Source: JAGQRJ01 sp041402045 (GTDB taxonomy: Bacteria; Planctomycetota; J058). Taken from it: 64,000 nt of DNA. The stretch spans positions 1 to 64,000 of the forward strand of contig JAWKSZ010000034.1 of NCBI GenBank assembly GCA_041402045.1, read 5' to 3'. Position numbers and translations under genes: made by a program. Below are positions 35,533 to 46,102 of the stretch, in pieces (the first letter of the stretch is position 1; every line of letters starts with the position of its first letter). Below the pieces are notes generated by a model. That model made no database searches. It was not told where the DNA came from and saw only the letters and a list, made by a program, of their open reading frames with translations.

Positions 35533-35613
35533 GTCACGATCTTGCAACGCCATGAGCCGAAGTGGGAACCAACGGTCGGAGGGGTGTCCAGCTTTCGTGA
35601 CGGCTGAGACGAG

Positions 35614-36810
35614 CTACAGCGCGGCCAGCCGCTGGCGATACGCGCCGCGCTCGGGGTCGCTCCCGGCGTGGGTCAGGGCGCGCTCCCAGGCGGCGCGCGC
35701 CCCCGCCGCGTCGCCGGCGGCCAGCCGCAGCTCGGCCTGGGCCGCGTGGAGGGGCGTAGTCGGCGAGGTCGGGCTCGAGGGCCTCGAGCTCGCGCGAGAG
35801 CGGGGCGGGGTCCCCGCCGGCGAGTGCAGCGCCACGACGCGGTTGAGGCGGAGCACCGGCGAGGGCGCGAGCTGCAGCAAGTCATCGTAGAGGCCCACGA
35901 TCCGCGGCCAGTCGGTGTCCGCGACGCTCGGCGCCAAGGCGTGGCAGGCCTCGATCCCCGCCAGCAGGTGGAAGCTCGAGAGCGTGGGTCCCCGATCGGC
36001 GCGGGCCAGGTGCGCGAGGCCAGCGTCGAGGCGCGCGCGGTCCCAGGCGCCGCGGTCCTGCGCGGCCAGGGGCACGAAGGCGCCCTCGCGGATCCGAGCG
36101 GGGAAGCGCGCTGAGCCGAGGAGCACGAGGGCCAGCAGCGCGTGGACCTCGGGGCGCGCGGTCTCGGTCCGGTCGAGCAGGGCCTCGCCCAGGCGGCGGA
36201 CCTCGTCCACCAGGGACGCGCCCAGCCCCTCCGCGCCGCCGTCCTGGGCCTGGTGGCCGGCGGTGTAGGCCAGGTAGAGCACGTCCAGCACCGCGCCCAG
36301 GCGCGCGGGCAGGGCCTCGGGGTCGGGGAGCGAGAGCTCGGCGCCGACCTCGAGCAGGCGGCGCTTGGCGCGCACCAGGCGCTGGGCGAGGGTCGCTTCG
36401 GGCACGAGGAACGCAGCGGCGAGCTGCGCGGTGCCCAGGCCAGCGACCGCCTTGAGGGTCAGCGCGACCTGGTCCCGACGGCTGAGCGCGGGGTGGCAGC
36501 ACATGAACGTCAGCTCCAGGGTCTCGTCTGCGGGCGTGGGGTCCGCCGCCGGCGCGACCAGGGCGGGGAGCCGCTCCTGGAGCCAGGCCGCGCGGCGGAG
36601 CTGGTCCACGGCGTAGTTGCGGGCCACGACGTAGAGCCAGCTCGCGGGGCGCTCGGGGAGGCCTTGGAGCGGCCAGGTCCGCGCGGCGCGGGCGAAGGCT
36701 TCGCTCGCCGCCTCCTCCGCCAGGTCCAGGTGTCGCGCTCCGAGCCGGCGCACGAGCGCCCCCACGAGGCGACCGTGCTGGTGGCGGAAGAAGCGGGGGT
36801 CGAGGCTCAC
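35614..36810 (-). CDS. ECF42-type RNA polymerase sigma factor
   Basis: 398 residues. The N-terminus has sigma-2 (EEAASEAFARAARTW, WLYVVARNYAVDQLRR) and sigma-4 (ALTLKAVAGLGTAQLAAAFLV) regions. They are followed by the long DUF6596-type and TPR-like C-terminal extension of the ECF42 group (YLAYTAGHQ, GIEACHALAP, LYDDLLQLAPSPVLRLNRVVAL). GTG at 36810 overlaps the stop of the DGPF gene. Between about 35760 and 35820 the protein sequence turns to nonsense (Ser/Pro/Arg-rich), while another frame reads LSRELEALEPDLADYA. A missing G and an extra C would restore the family sequence, so two compensating indels are likely there. Confidence 0.88.
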   Translation of the reverse strand: MSLDPRFFRHQHGRLVGALVRRLGARHLDLAEEAASEAFARAARTWPLQGLPERPASWLYVVARNYAVDQLRRAAWLQERLPALVAPAADPTPADETLELTFMCCHPALSRRDQVALTLKAVAGLGTAQLAAAFLVPEATLAQRLVRAKRRLLEVGAELSLPDPEALPARLGAVLDVLYLAYTAGHQAQDGGAEGLGASLVDEVRRLGEALLDRTETARPEVHALLALVLLGSARFPARIREGAFVPLAAQDRGAWDRARLDAGLAHLARADRGPTLSSFHLLAGIEACHALAPSVADTDWPRIVGLYDDLLQLAPSPVLRLNRVVALHSPAGTPPRSRASSRPSSPTSPTTPLHAAQAELRLAAGDAAGARAAWERALTHAGSDPERGAYRQRLAAL

Positions 36811-37151
36811 GCCAGGTGCCCGACCGGGCGCAGCTCCACCGACTCGCCGTGGAACAGCGCGGGGCAGCCCCGGGCGATCTCGGTCGCGGCCTCGAGGTCC
36901 GCGGCCTCGATCAGGAAGAACCCGGTGAGGACCTCCTTGGTCTCGACGAAGGGCCCGTCGGTGACCTCGCCGTCCACCGCGCGCAGCAGGCGTCCTCCCG
37001 CCCCCAGGGGCTTGCCCCCTCGGAGCACGCCGTCGCGCTTCAGCCCTTCCACCCAGGCGAAGTAGCCCTCGAGCAGCGCCTGCTGCTGGTCGGGGGACAG
37101 CTTGCCCCACGCCCCGTCGTTCTCGCGCATGAGGATCATGAACTCGGCCAT
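36807..37151 (-). CDS. YCII-related DGPF-domain protein
   Basis: 114 residues of the DGPF/YCII family, seen from MILMRENDGAWGKLSPDQ, the name-giving TDGPFVETKEVLTGFFLIEA, and ATEIARGCPALFHGESVELRP. Such proteins are encoded beside ECF42 sigma factors in many phyla, and here the two overlap by 4 bp. They are thought to act as partners in sensing or as small enzymes; the exact role is unsettled. ATG at 37151. Confidence 0.92.
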   Translation of the reverse strand: MAEFMILMRENDGAWGKLSPDQQQALLEGYFAWVEGLKRDGVLRGGKPLGAGGRLLRAVDGEVTDGPFVETKEVLTGFFLIEAADLEAATEIARGCPALFHGESVELRPVGHLA

Positions 37152-37247
37152 GTCGGCCTCCTTTCTGCTGCGAGGACGAACGGCGAGACCCTCAGTCGAC
37201 AGGAACCTCGAAGAGCGCGCAACTCCTTTCGGGGCGGGACCTACGGG

Positions 37248-38678
37248 CTACTTCCAGCCGCCGCCCAGGGCGCGATAGAGCTGGACCATGGCCTTCATCT
37301 GCTTCCCGCGGGTCTCGATCAGCTCCATTTGGGCCTCGAGCGCGTCGCGGCGGGTGAGCAGGACCTCCATGTAGTCCGCGCGGGCGGAGGTGAACAGGTT
37401 CGAGGAGATCGTGATCGACTCGGTCAGGCGCTGGACCTCCTGCGCGCGCAGGTCGTAGCTCGTGCGCAGGTTCTCGACCATGGCGAGCTGGTTCGCGACC
37501 TCGTTGAAGGCGCGCAGGATCGTGCGCTCATAGCCCCACACCGCCTGCATTTGCTTGGAGTTCGCGGAGAAGTACTGCGCGGTCAGCCCCTTCCGGTTCC
37601 ACAGCGGCTGCACGAGCTCTGCGGCCAGGCGGTAGGCCAAGGACGCCGGGGAGCTGGGGACTTCGGCCAGCTCGAAGGCCGCGCCGACCGCGACGCCGGC
37701 GTTGATCTCGAGCGAGGGGTAGAACCGGGCCTTGGCCACCTCGACGTCGAGCTTGGTCGCCTCGAGGGCGAGCTCGGCCTCGCGCACGTCGGGGCGGTTG
37801 CCGAGCAGGTCCGCGGGCAGGCCCTCCTCGACCTCCGCGGGCGACGGGTCGAGGACGGTCGATGCGTCGCGCAGGATCGGCTGGCGGAAGCGCCCGCTGA
37901 GGAAGTTCAGCCGGTTCTCGGTCTCGGTGATCTGCTGACGGATCATGTAGCGTCGGCTCTGGTTCTTGAGCACCTCGGCCTCGAAGCGCTTGACCGCGAG
38001 CTCGGAGACGCGCCCGGCTTGCTTCTGCAGGCGCACGACGTCCAGGGCCTGCTGCTGGATCTCGATGTTCTGCTCCAGGACGTCGAGCTGGTTGTCGAGG
38101 GCCAGGAGCTCGTAGTAGGAGTCGGCGACCTCCGCCACGAGGTTCGTGATCAGGAACCGTCGGCCCTCGAAGCTGGCCAGGTAGCGCTTGGCGGCGGCGG
38201 CGCGGGCGTTGCGCAGCTTGCCCCACACGTCGATCTCCCAGGTCGCGAACAGCCCCAGGAGGTACTCGCCGTCGTCGCTCTCGTCCTCGAACTGGGTCTC
38301 GTCCTCGGGCTCGCGAAAGGCCCCGCCCCCCGCGCGGAGGTCGATCTTGGGGTAGTACTCGCCCTCCTTCTCCAGGACCTCGTTCTGCGCGATCAGGACC
38401 TCGAGGCTGACGATGTTCAGCTCCTGGTTGCGCTTCAGCGCGCCGTCGATCAGCGCGGTCAGCGCGGGGTCGCTGAAGAACTCCTGGACGCGGAGGTCGG
38501 CGGAGCTGCTCGCGACCTCGGCCACGTCCTCCGCGGCCGAGCCGTCGAAGCTCTCGGGCACGGTGGTGTCGGGCTCCCGGGGCGGCGACTCCAGGTCCGG
38601 CACGCAGCCCGCGAGGGGCAGCAGGGTCAGGAGCCCGAGCCCCAGGGCTCGGATCCGGGCGGTCGGGTTAGACGGCAT
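37248..38678 (-). CDS. RND efflux outer-membrane factor (OprM/NodT family lipoprotein)
   Basis: 476 residues. A lipoprotein signal ends in LLPLAGC, so the protein would be lipid-anchored in the outer membrane. The body has the two OEP repeats of alpha-helical barrel proteins: DLRVQEFFSDPALTALID, LRAGGGAFREPEDE, LVAEVADSYYELLALDNQL, NRLNFLSGRF, and GNRPDVREAELALEATKLDVEVAKARFYPSL. The ATG at 38678 overlaps the end of the RND gene by 11 bp. It is the last gene of an adaptor-pump-channel operon. Confidence 0.94.
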   Translation of the reverse strand: MPSNPTARIRALGLGLLTLLPLAGCVPDLESPPREPDTTVPESFDGSAAEDVAEVASSSADLRVQEFFSDPALTALIDGALKRNQELNIVSLEVLIAQNEVLEKEGEYYPKIDLRAGGGAFREPEDETQFEDESDDGEYLLGLFATWEIDVWGKLRNARAAAAKRYLASFEGRRFLITNLVAEVADSYYELLALDNQLDVLEQNIEIQQQALDVVRLQKQAGRVSELAVKRFEAEVLKNQSRRYMIRQQITETENRLNFLSGRFRQPILRDASTVLDPSPAEVEEGLPADLLGNRPDVREAELALEATKLDVEVAKARFYPSLEINAGVAVGAAFELAEVPSSPASLAYRLAAELVQPLWNRKGLTAQYFSANSKQMQAVWGYERTILRAFNEVANQLAMVENLRTSYDLRAQEVQRLTESITISSNLFTSARADYMEVLLTRRDALEAQMELIETRGKQMKAMVQLYRALGGGWK

Positions 38679-41600
38679 GGTCTTCGCTCCCCTCGCTGAG
38701 CGGGCGGTCGTATTCGTCGCGGATCAGCGCGCGTCCTTCGGACAGCTTGCCGAACACGTAGTAGAGGCCTGGCACGATCAACACGCCGAACAGCGTGCCG
38801 AACACCATGCCCCCCAGGGCCGAGGCGCCGATGGTCCGGTTGCCGATGGCGCCTGGACCGGTGGCGATCACGAGCGGCACGAGGCCGGCGATGAACGCCA
38901 GGGAGGTCATGAGGATCGCGCGGAAGCGCACGCGGGCGCCGGCGATCGCGGAGTCGAGCACGGACTTGCCGGTGCGGTGCTCTTGCACGGCGAACTCCAC
39001 GATCAGCACCGCGTTCTTGCCGAGCAGCCCCACGAGCATGACCAGCCCGACCTGGGCGTAGATGTCGTTGGCGAGGCCCATATAGCTCAGGAGCGCGAAG
39101 CTGCCGAGCACACCTGCGGGCAGCGAAATGATCACGGCCAGCGGGATCAGGAAGCTCTCGTACTGCGCGGCGAGCACCAGATACACGAAGGCGAGGACCA
39201 CGAGGAAGATGTAGAGCGCCTCGTTGCCGCGGCGGGCCTCGTCGAAGCTCAGGCCCTCCCACGCGATGTCGTAGCCGCGGGGCAGGGTCTCCCGCGCGAC
39301 CTCGCGCACGGCGTTGAGCGCGTCGTTGCTGGTGAAGCCCGGGGCGGGCTCCCCGCGGATCGCCGCCGAGTTGTAGAGGTTGTAGCGGGTGATCTCGTTG
39401 GGGCCCTGGGTCTTGCGGAGCTTCATGAACGCTGAGTAGGGGACCATCTCGCCGTGGTGGCTCTTGGTGTAGAGCTTGAGCACGTCGGACGGCAGGCGGC
39501 GGAACTCGGGGGCGGCCTGGGTGTAGACCTTGAAGAAGCGCCCGAAGCGGATGAATCCCTGCTCGTAGGTGCTGCCGATCAGGATCCCCAGGTTCTCCAG
39601 GGCGTCGCCGATCGACACGCCCTTCTGCATGGCGAGCTCCTTGTCGACCACGAGCTCGTATTGCGGGTAGTTCGCCGCGTAGAAGGTGAACAGGCCGGTG
39701 AGCTCCTTGCGGCGGGAGAGGGCGGCCATGAACTCCTTGGTGACGTCGTCGAGCTCCTGGTAGTCCGACTCGCTGTTCTTGTCGAGCAGGCGCAGCGCGA
39801 AGCCGCCCGCCGCGCCGTAGCCAGGCACGGCCGGGGGCTGGAACAGCTCGATGATCGCGCCGATGTCCTTGGTCTGCTCCTCGAGCTCCTCCATGACTTC
39901 GAGCACGGTGTGCTCGCGTTCGGACCAGTGCTTGAGGTTGATCAGGCAGGTGCCGGCGTTGCTGCCGCGGCCCTCGGTGAGGATCTCGTAGCCCGCCAGC
40001 GACGAGACCGACTCGACCCCCTCCACGTGCTCGGCGATCGCCTGCAGCCGTCGCGCGATGGCGTTGGTGCGCTCGAGGGTCGCGCCAGGCGGGGTCTGGA
40101 CGATGGCGTAGATGATGCCCTGGTCCTCGTTGGGGATGAACCCGGCCGGCAGGCGTTGGTTGAGGAAGAACACGCCCGCGCCCACGGCCACCAGCATGCC
40201 GAGCGTGAGCAGCGGCTTGGCCACGATCTTGCGCAGGAGCCACACGTAGCCGTCGGTGAAGCGGTCGAAGGCGCGGTTGAAGGGCCCCAGCGCGCGGTGC
40301 ACCAGACCCACACGCTCCCCGGGCTTGGGGTGCGGCTTGAGCAGCATCGCGCAGAGCACCGGGGTCAGGGTCAACGCGACCACGCCCGAGAGGATGATCG
40401 AGGTCGCCATGGTCACGGAGAACTGACGGTAGAACACGCCCACCGGGCCGGTCATGAAGGCCACCGGGACGAACACCGCGGCCATCATGACCGTGATCGC
40501 GATCACCGCGCCGGAGATCTCACCCAGCACCTTCTTGACCGCGTTGTAGGGGGAGCAGTGCTCCTCCTCCATCTTGGCGTGCACCGCCTCGACGACCACG
40601 ATCGCGTTGTCGACCACGATCCCGATCGCGAGCACGAGGGCGAACAGGGTGATCAGGTTGATCGTGAACCCGACCGCGAGCATGAACACGAAGGCGCCGA
40701 TCAAGGACACCGGGACCGCGAGGGTCGGGATCAGGGTCGAGCGCCAGTCGCCGAGGAACACGAACACCACGATCGCCACGAGCACGAAGGCCTCGCCCAG
40801 GGTGTGGGTCACCTTCTCCGTGGACGCGTCCAGGAAGCGCGAGACGTCGTAGCTGATCTTGTAGTGCATGCCCGGAGGGAAGGCCGGGGCGAGCTCCTCG
40901 AGCTTCTGCTTGACCCCCGCGATCACGTCGCTGGCGTTGCTGCCGAAGCTCTGCTTGAGCACGATCGCGGCGGCGGGGTGCCCGTCGAGGTTCGAGTAGA
41001 TGTCGTAGAACTCGCTCTCGAGGTCGATCGTCGCGACGTCCTTGAGCCGCAGGTAGTCGCCCTCGGGGTTGGCCCGAATGATGATGTCTCCGTACTTCTC
41101 GGGGGTGTTGTAGCGGCCCTCGTAGATCAGCACGTACTCCAGGGACTGCGCGACCTTGCCCGAGCTGCGGCCCGTGCGCCCGGGGCGCCCGATCACGCTC
41201 TGCTCCTGCACCGCCTCCATGACCTCCTCGGTCGAGACGTTGTAGGCGCGCATGCGGTCGGGGTTCAGCCACAGGCGCATGGCGAACTGCCGGCTGCCGA
41301 GGATCGTCGCCCGCCCCATGCCAGGAATGCGCTTGAGCTCGGGGAGCAGGTAGACGTTGGCGTAGTTGTAGACGAACTTCTCGGTGGCGGCCTCGTCCTC
41401 GCTGTAGAGGTTCACGTACATCAGCATGCTGGGCTGCACGCGGCTGATGACCACCCCCTCGAGCTGGACCAGGGGTGGCAGGCGGTTCAGCACCTGGTCC
41501 ACGCGGTTCTTGACGTTGACCACCGCCCCGTTGGGGTCGGTGCCCAGCTCGAAGATCACCTGGATCGTGGCCTCACCGGCGCTGGTCGCGTCGGAGATCA

Positions 41601-41832
41601 GGTACTTCATGCCCGGGACGCCGTTGATCGAGCGCTCGAGCGGGATCAGCGTGGAGCGCACGAGCACGTCGGCGCTGGCGCCCGGGTAGGCGATCGTAAT
41701 GAGCACGCGCGGCGGAGAGATCTCGGGGAACTGGCTGTTGGGCATGACCCGGATCGCCATCAGGCCCAGGAACACCAGGACCACGGAGACGACGATCGCC
41801 AGCACCGGGCGGTGCAGGAAGCGGCTGAACAT
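38668..41832 (-). CDS. RND multidrug-type efflux pump (HAE1 family)
   Basis: 1054 residues, the standard length. It starts MFSRFLHRPVLAIVVSVVLV (helix 1) and shows PNSQFPEISPPRVLI, TIQVIFELGTDPNGAVVNVKNRV, NLITLFALVLAIGIVVDNAIVVVEAV (helix 4) and GFIPNEDQG. The first Asp of the helix-4 proton-relay pair is kept; the second is Asn, a variant that occurs in parts of this family. By family it is a trimeric inner-membrane antiporter exporting hydrophobic compounds. ATG at 41832. It lies 101 bp after the adaptor gene. Confidence 0.95.
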   Translation of the reverse strand: MFSRFLHRPVLAIVVSVVLVFLGLMAIRVMPNSQFPEISPPRVLITIAYPGASADVLVRSTLIPLERSINGVPGMKYLISDATSAGEATIQVIFELGTDPNGAVVNVKNRVDQVLNRLPPLVQLEGVVISRVQPSMLMYVNLYSEDEAATEKFVYNYANVYLLPELKRIPGMGRATILGSRQFAMRLWLNPDRMRAYNVSTEEVMEAVQEQSVIGRPGRTGRSSGKVAQSLEYVLIYEGRYNTPEKYGDIIIRANPEGDYLRLKDVATIDLESEFYDIYSNLDGHPAAAIVLKQSFGSNASDVIAGVKQKLEELAPAFPPGMHYKISYDVSRFLDASTEKVTHTLGEAFVLVAIVVFVFLGDWRSTLIPTLAVPVSLIGAFVFMLAVGFTINLITLFALVLAIGIVVDNAIVVVEAVHAKMEEEHCSPYNAVKKVLGEISGAVIAITVMMAAVFVPVAFMTGPVGVFYRQFSVTMATSIILSGVVALTLTPVLCAMLLKPHPKPGERVGLVHRALGPFNRAFDRFTDGYVWLLRKIVAKPLLTLGMLVAVGAGVFFLNQRLPAGFIPNEDQGIIYAIVQTPPGATLERTNAIARRLQAIAEHVEGVESVSSLAGYEILTEGRGSNAGTCLINLKHWSEREHTVLEVMEELEEQTKDIGAIIELFQPPAVPGYGAAGGFALRLLDKNSESDYQELDDVTKEFMAALSRRKELTGLFTFYAANYPQYELVVDKELAMQKGVSIGDALENLGILIGSTYEQGFIRFGRFFKVYTQAAPEFRRLPSDVLKLYTKSHHGEMVPYSAFMKLRKTQGPNEITRYNLYNSAAIRGEPAPGFTSNDALNAVREVARETLPRGYDIAWEGLSFDEARRGNEALYIFLVVLAFVYLVLAAQYESFLIPLAVIISLPAGVLGSFALLSYMGLANDIYAQVGLVMLVGLLGKNAVLIVEFAVQEHRTGKSVLDSAIAGARVRFRAILMTSLAFIAGLVPLVIATGPGAIGNRTIGASALGGMVFGTLFGVLIVPGLYYVFGKLSEGRALIRDEYDRPLSEGSEDHAV

Positions 41833-41933
41833 GGAGGGGCTCTTCCGGAGGGGTAGGGGTCGCGGGGGTAGACCGAGGGCCTCGTGGCGCAGGCCGTGGG
41901 CCGCGCCGGTCGGGCGACTGGGGGAGTGGGGGA

Positions 41934-43115
41934 TTACTCGGCGGGGAGCGCCAGGTGGCTCGACCTCTTGGGCTCCTGGAACGCGATCTTGGTCGTCTCG
42001 CCGTCTTGCACGCGGCGCACGCCCTCGACCAGGAACGTCTCGTCCTCGTCCAGCCCGCCCGAGAGCACGAACAGGTGGGGGAGCTCGTAGGCGACCTCGA
42101 CCCGGCGCTGGTGCACGACCCCCTGGGCGTCGACGACGAACACGTAGCGGTGGTCGAGGATCTCGAAGGTCGCGGCCTGCGGGATCAGGAGCGCGTCCTC
42201 GAGGGGGGTCTTGATCCGGATCTTGCCGGTCTCGCCGTGGCGCAGGAGTCCGTTGGGGTTGGGGAAGGTGGCCCGGAAGGCGATGGTGCCGGTCTCGTTG
42301 TTGAAGTCGGCCTCGATCGTCTCGATCTTGCCGGGGTGCTCGTAGACCTTGCCGTTGGCGAGCACGAGCTCGACCTCGGTCGGGCGGTTGTGGGCGGTCT
42401 CGAAGTCGAGGTACTGCGCCTCGGTCACGTTGAAGTAGACCCACATGCTGCTGTTGTCGGAGAGCGTCGTGAGCAGCTCACCCTCCTCGAGCAGGCTGCC
42501 CTTGCGCACCTCGAGCAGGCCCATGATCCCGGCGAAGGGGGCGTTGATCGTGGTCAGTTGGCAGTGGGCTTCGCTGAGGGCCACCTCGGCGTTGGCGCGG
42601 GCGAGCTTGGCCTTGGCCAGCGCGAGCTCGTTCTCGCTCACGACCTCCTTCGTGGTGAGGAGCTGCGTGTTCTTGAACTCGATCTCGGCGGCCTCGGCCT
42701 CGGCGCGGGCCATGTCCAGCTCTGCCTGGTAGATCCGCGGCATGATCTGGAACATCTTCTGACCCTCCTCGACGGACTTGCCCTCGTCGACGTGGATCTC
42801 CTGCAGGTAGCCGCGCTCGAGGGCGCGGACCTCGATCCGCTGGATCGCGTGGATCTGACACACGTAATCGTCGGTGAGGTCGGCGCGCGTGCGCAGGGGC
42901 TTCGTGGCCTGGAAGGTGCCGGCCTTGTGGTGACCGCCGCCGCCCTCGTGGCCTTCCGCGGCGTGCTCCGCGCCTTCGTGGGTCGCGTCGTGGCTCGCGG
43001 CGGGGTCGGGGGACGCGGCCTTCGCGCCACACCCGATCAGGGCCAGGGTCCCGCAGACTCCAAGGAGGACGGGGACGGCTCGGCCCACGCGCAGGGTGTT
43101 CACGGTGTGCTTCAT
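41934..43115 (-). CDS. RND periplasmic adaptor (membrane fusion lipoprotein)
   Basis: 393 residues. A lipoprotein signal ends in LALIGCGAK. Directly after it comes a His-rich segment with nine His between residues about 40 and 62 (HDATHEGAEHAAEGHE, GGGGHH), which could bind metal ions. The adaptor body follows: VCQIHAIQRIEVRALERGYLQ, the helical hairpin IYQAELDMARAEAEAAE, the lipoyl half-motif INAPFAGIMGLLEVRKGSLL, and the beta-barrel EVELVLANGKVYEHPGKI. ATG at 43115 is chosen over an upstream start because the signal peptide begins there. First gene of the efflux operon. Confidence 0.92.
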   Translation of the reverse strand: MKHTVNTLRVGRAVPVLLGVCGTLALIGCGAKAASPDPAASHDATHEGAEHAAEGHEGGGGHHKAGTFQATKPLRTRADLTDDYVCQIHAIQRIEVRALERGYLQEIHVDEGKSVEEGQKMFQIMPRIYQAELDMARAEAEAAEIEFKNTQLLTTKEVVSENELALAKAKLARANAEVALSEAHCQLTTINAPFAGIMGLLEVRKGSLLEEGELLTTLSDNSSMWVYFNVTEAQYLDFETAHNRPTEVELVLANGKVYEHPGKIETIEADFNNETGTIAFRATFPNPNGLLRHGETGKIRIKTPLEDALLIPQAATFEILDHRYVFVVDAQGVVHQRRVEVAYELPHLFVLSGGLDEDETFLVEGVRRVQDGETTKIAFQEPKRSSHLALPAE

Positions 43116-43414
43116 GCCTCTTCGTGCTGAAGGTGAAGGCCAACGACGCGCACCCACGCCGAGGGGGCGGGTGAGAGCGCGCGCCGTCGGCGCGGGTTCT
43201 GATTCAGGGGAACGGGGCCGCGCCGACGCGCGACCCCTGGGGAGTCCCCACTCACGCCCGGCCCGTCTGCAAACCAGCGACCGATGGCGCGCTGCGCCTT
43301 AGTGCTTGTGTTGGCGGTGGGGAGGCTTGGGGCGGTGTCCCGATTTGACCCGCTGACCCACGGGGAACGAGCAGGTGTGGCGAGGCGCCCCAGGTGGGCG
43401 GGACTGGTCGCTGA
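43116..43414. other. Intergenic stretch without a gene
   Basis: About 300 bp between the efflux operon and the thiolase. It probably holds the efflux promoter on the minus strand. An imperfect GC-rich inverted repeat (core GTCGGCGCGG at 43186 and CCGCGCCGAC at 43218) could form a stem. No gene or recognised operator was found. Confidence 0.4.
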
Positions 43415-44533
<1,119 letters not shown>

Positions 44534-44537
<4 letters not shown>

Positions 44538-46018
44538 GAGGGCTCCTGGCTGGGGGAGGGCGGGTCGAGGGCGCCCTCCGCGGGGGGCAAGGATACCGCG
44601 TGGACGCGGCGCCGGCGCAGGGGCTGCGCTTCGGCGGTGGCCAGGCTGCGCCAGGCCCACTCCACGGGGCCCATGCGGAACCAGCGCAGCCACAGGCTCG
44701 CGCCCAGGATCAACACGGCCCACACCGCGGCGGCCACCCCCCACAGGTCGACCCGCGAGGGCTCGCCGAAGCGGCCGAGGCCCCACGAATAGAACAGCGT
44801 CGTGCAGATCAGGGTCTCCGCGAGGTAGACCGTGAGCGCCATACGGCCCACGTTGGCCAGCCCGCGCAGCGGCCAGCGCTTCCAGCGCGCCTCGGAGATC
44901 GAGAAGCACACCGCGGCGTAGCCCGCGGCCAGGACGACGACGCTCGAGTAGTGGCAGGCGTCGAGGAGCTGCTCCTGGCCCACGGTGCTGGCTTGGACGC
45001 GGAGGAAGGCGAAGCCCGCCTCGAGGGCAGCCCCAACCCCGAGGCCCAGGAAGACGCCCACCCTCGGCACGAGCTTGGGGGGCGCGTGGATCAACCCAGC
45101 TCATGGGCGGCGACCCCCAGCGCCATGAGCCCCAGCAGGCGCCAGGCGTGAAGACACCACCGCGAGCATGAGCCCGGGCCAGAAGGTCGAGCGCCAGGTC
45201 ACCTGCTGGGCGTAGGTCCCGTAGCGGTAGATCCAGGCGCATAGGGGGTCTTGCCCCCAGCGGTCGGCGCCGTGGGTCGGGCCGCCCGCAGGTCCGTCGA
45301 CCCAGCTCACCAGCGCGTCGCGGGTCGGGGGCTCGGAGGAGGGCTGGTTCAGCGTGGCCAGGCCCAGGAGTCCGAACATGCCGCTGGTCGCGAGCAGGCC
45401 CAGGACCCCCAGCGCGCCCCACACCGCGGGGATCTTCACGAAGCTGCGCAGGGCGAACACCGCCATGCCGCAGCCGGCGTAGGTGAACAGAATGTCCCCG
45501 TACCACAGCCCGATCGCGTGGCAGAGCCCGATCCCGCCCAGGAGCGCGAGGCGCCAGGCGAAGTAGGGGCGGAACTCGAGCAGCGCCTGGCTGCGCTCGG
45601 CGCGGGCGGTCTGGAGCGCGATCCCCACCCCGAACAGGAACGCGAACAGGGTGATGAACTTGACGTCGACCAGGGTCCCCAGGAGGAAGTGCGCGGTCCA
45701 GTCGGCGGGGGTCCCGCCGGCGTAGCTCACCGCGTCGTGCATCCCGTGGGGGTAGGCGAAGCTGGGGAGGTTCGCGGGGAGGATCCCCAGGATCGCCAGA
45801 CCGCGCAGACCGTCGAGGGCCCACACCCGCTCGTGGTCCTGGGTGATCGGTTCGAGGGGCGTCGGCGGCGGCGCGTCGGGCGGCGGCGCGGACGGCGAGG
45901 GGGCGTACCACGTCGGCTGGCGGAGCTGGGTCGCCTCGCGGCGCTCGGGGAGCGCGCCCAACGCGTCGAGGTCGGCGGGGACCTCGGGGCGCGCGGGGGA
46001 CGGATCGGGTTCGCTCAC
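44534..46018 (-). pseudogene. DUF418 (YeiB-like) membrane protein, frameshifted
   Basis: Two open segments (45101-46018 and 44534-45094) make one polytopic protein of about 490 residues. The first has RVWALDGLRGLAILGILPAN, FITLFAFLFGVGIALQT and the helix-rich middle. The second has the DUF418 C-terminal signature GRMALTVYLAETLICTTLFYSWGLG. Between about 45090 and 45165 the frame changes at least twice (FTPGACWG and a MALGV-like piece lie in other frames). An N-terminal Pro/Ala-rich segment of about 60 residues precedes the first helix. The function of DUF418 proteins is unknown, possibly transport. Its end overlaps the thiolase start by 4 bp. Confidence 0.75.
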
Positions 46019-46090
46019 GCGCAGAGCCTAAATCAAAGCCGGCCCCGCGGCAGGGGCGAGGATCCGCTTCGGCCCGGCCGGCCGCCGCGG

Positions 46091-46102
46091 TAGACTCCGG
46101 GC
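46091..46102 (+). promoter_or_regulatory. -10-like box for leaderless DUF1592 gene
   Basis: TAGACT at 46091-46096 is followed by 6 nt and then the ATG at 46103. No Shine-Dalgarno sequence and no convincing -35 are visible. The spacing equals that before atpD and the FHA gene. Confidence 0.45.
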
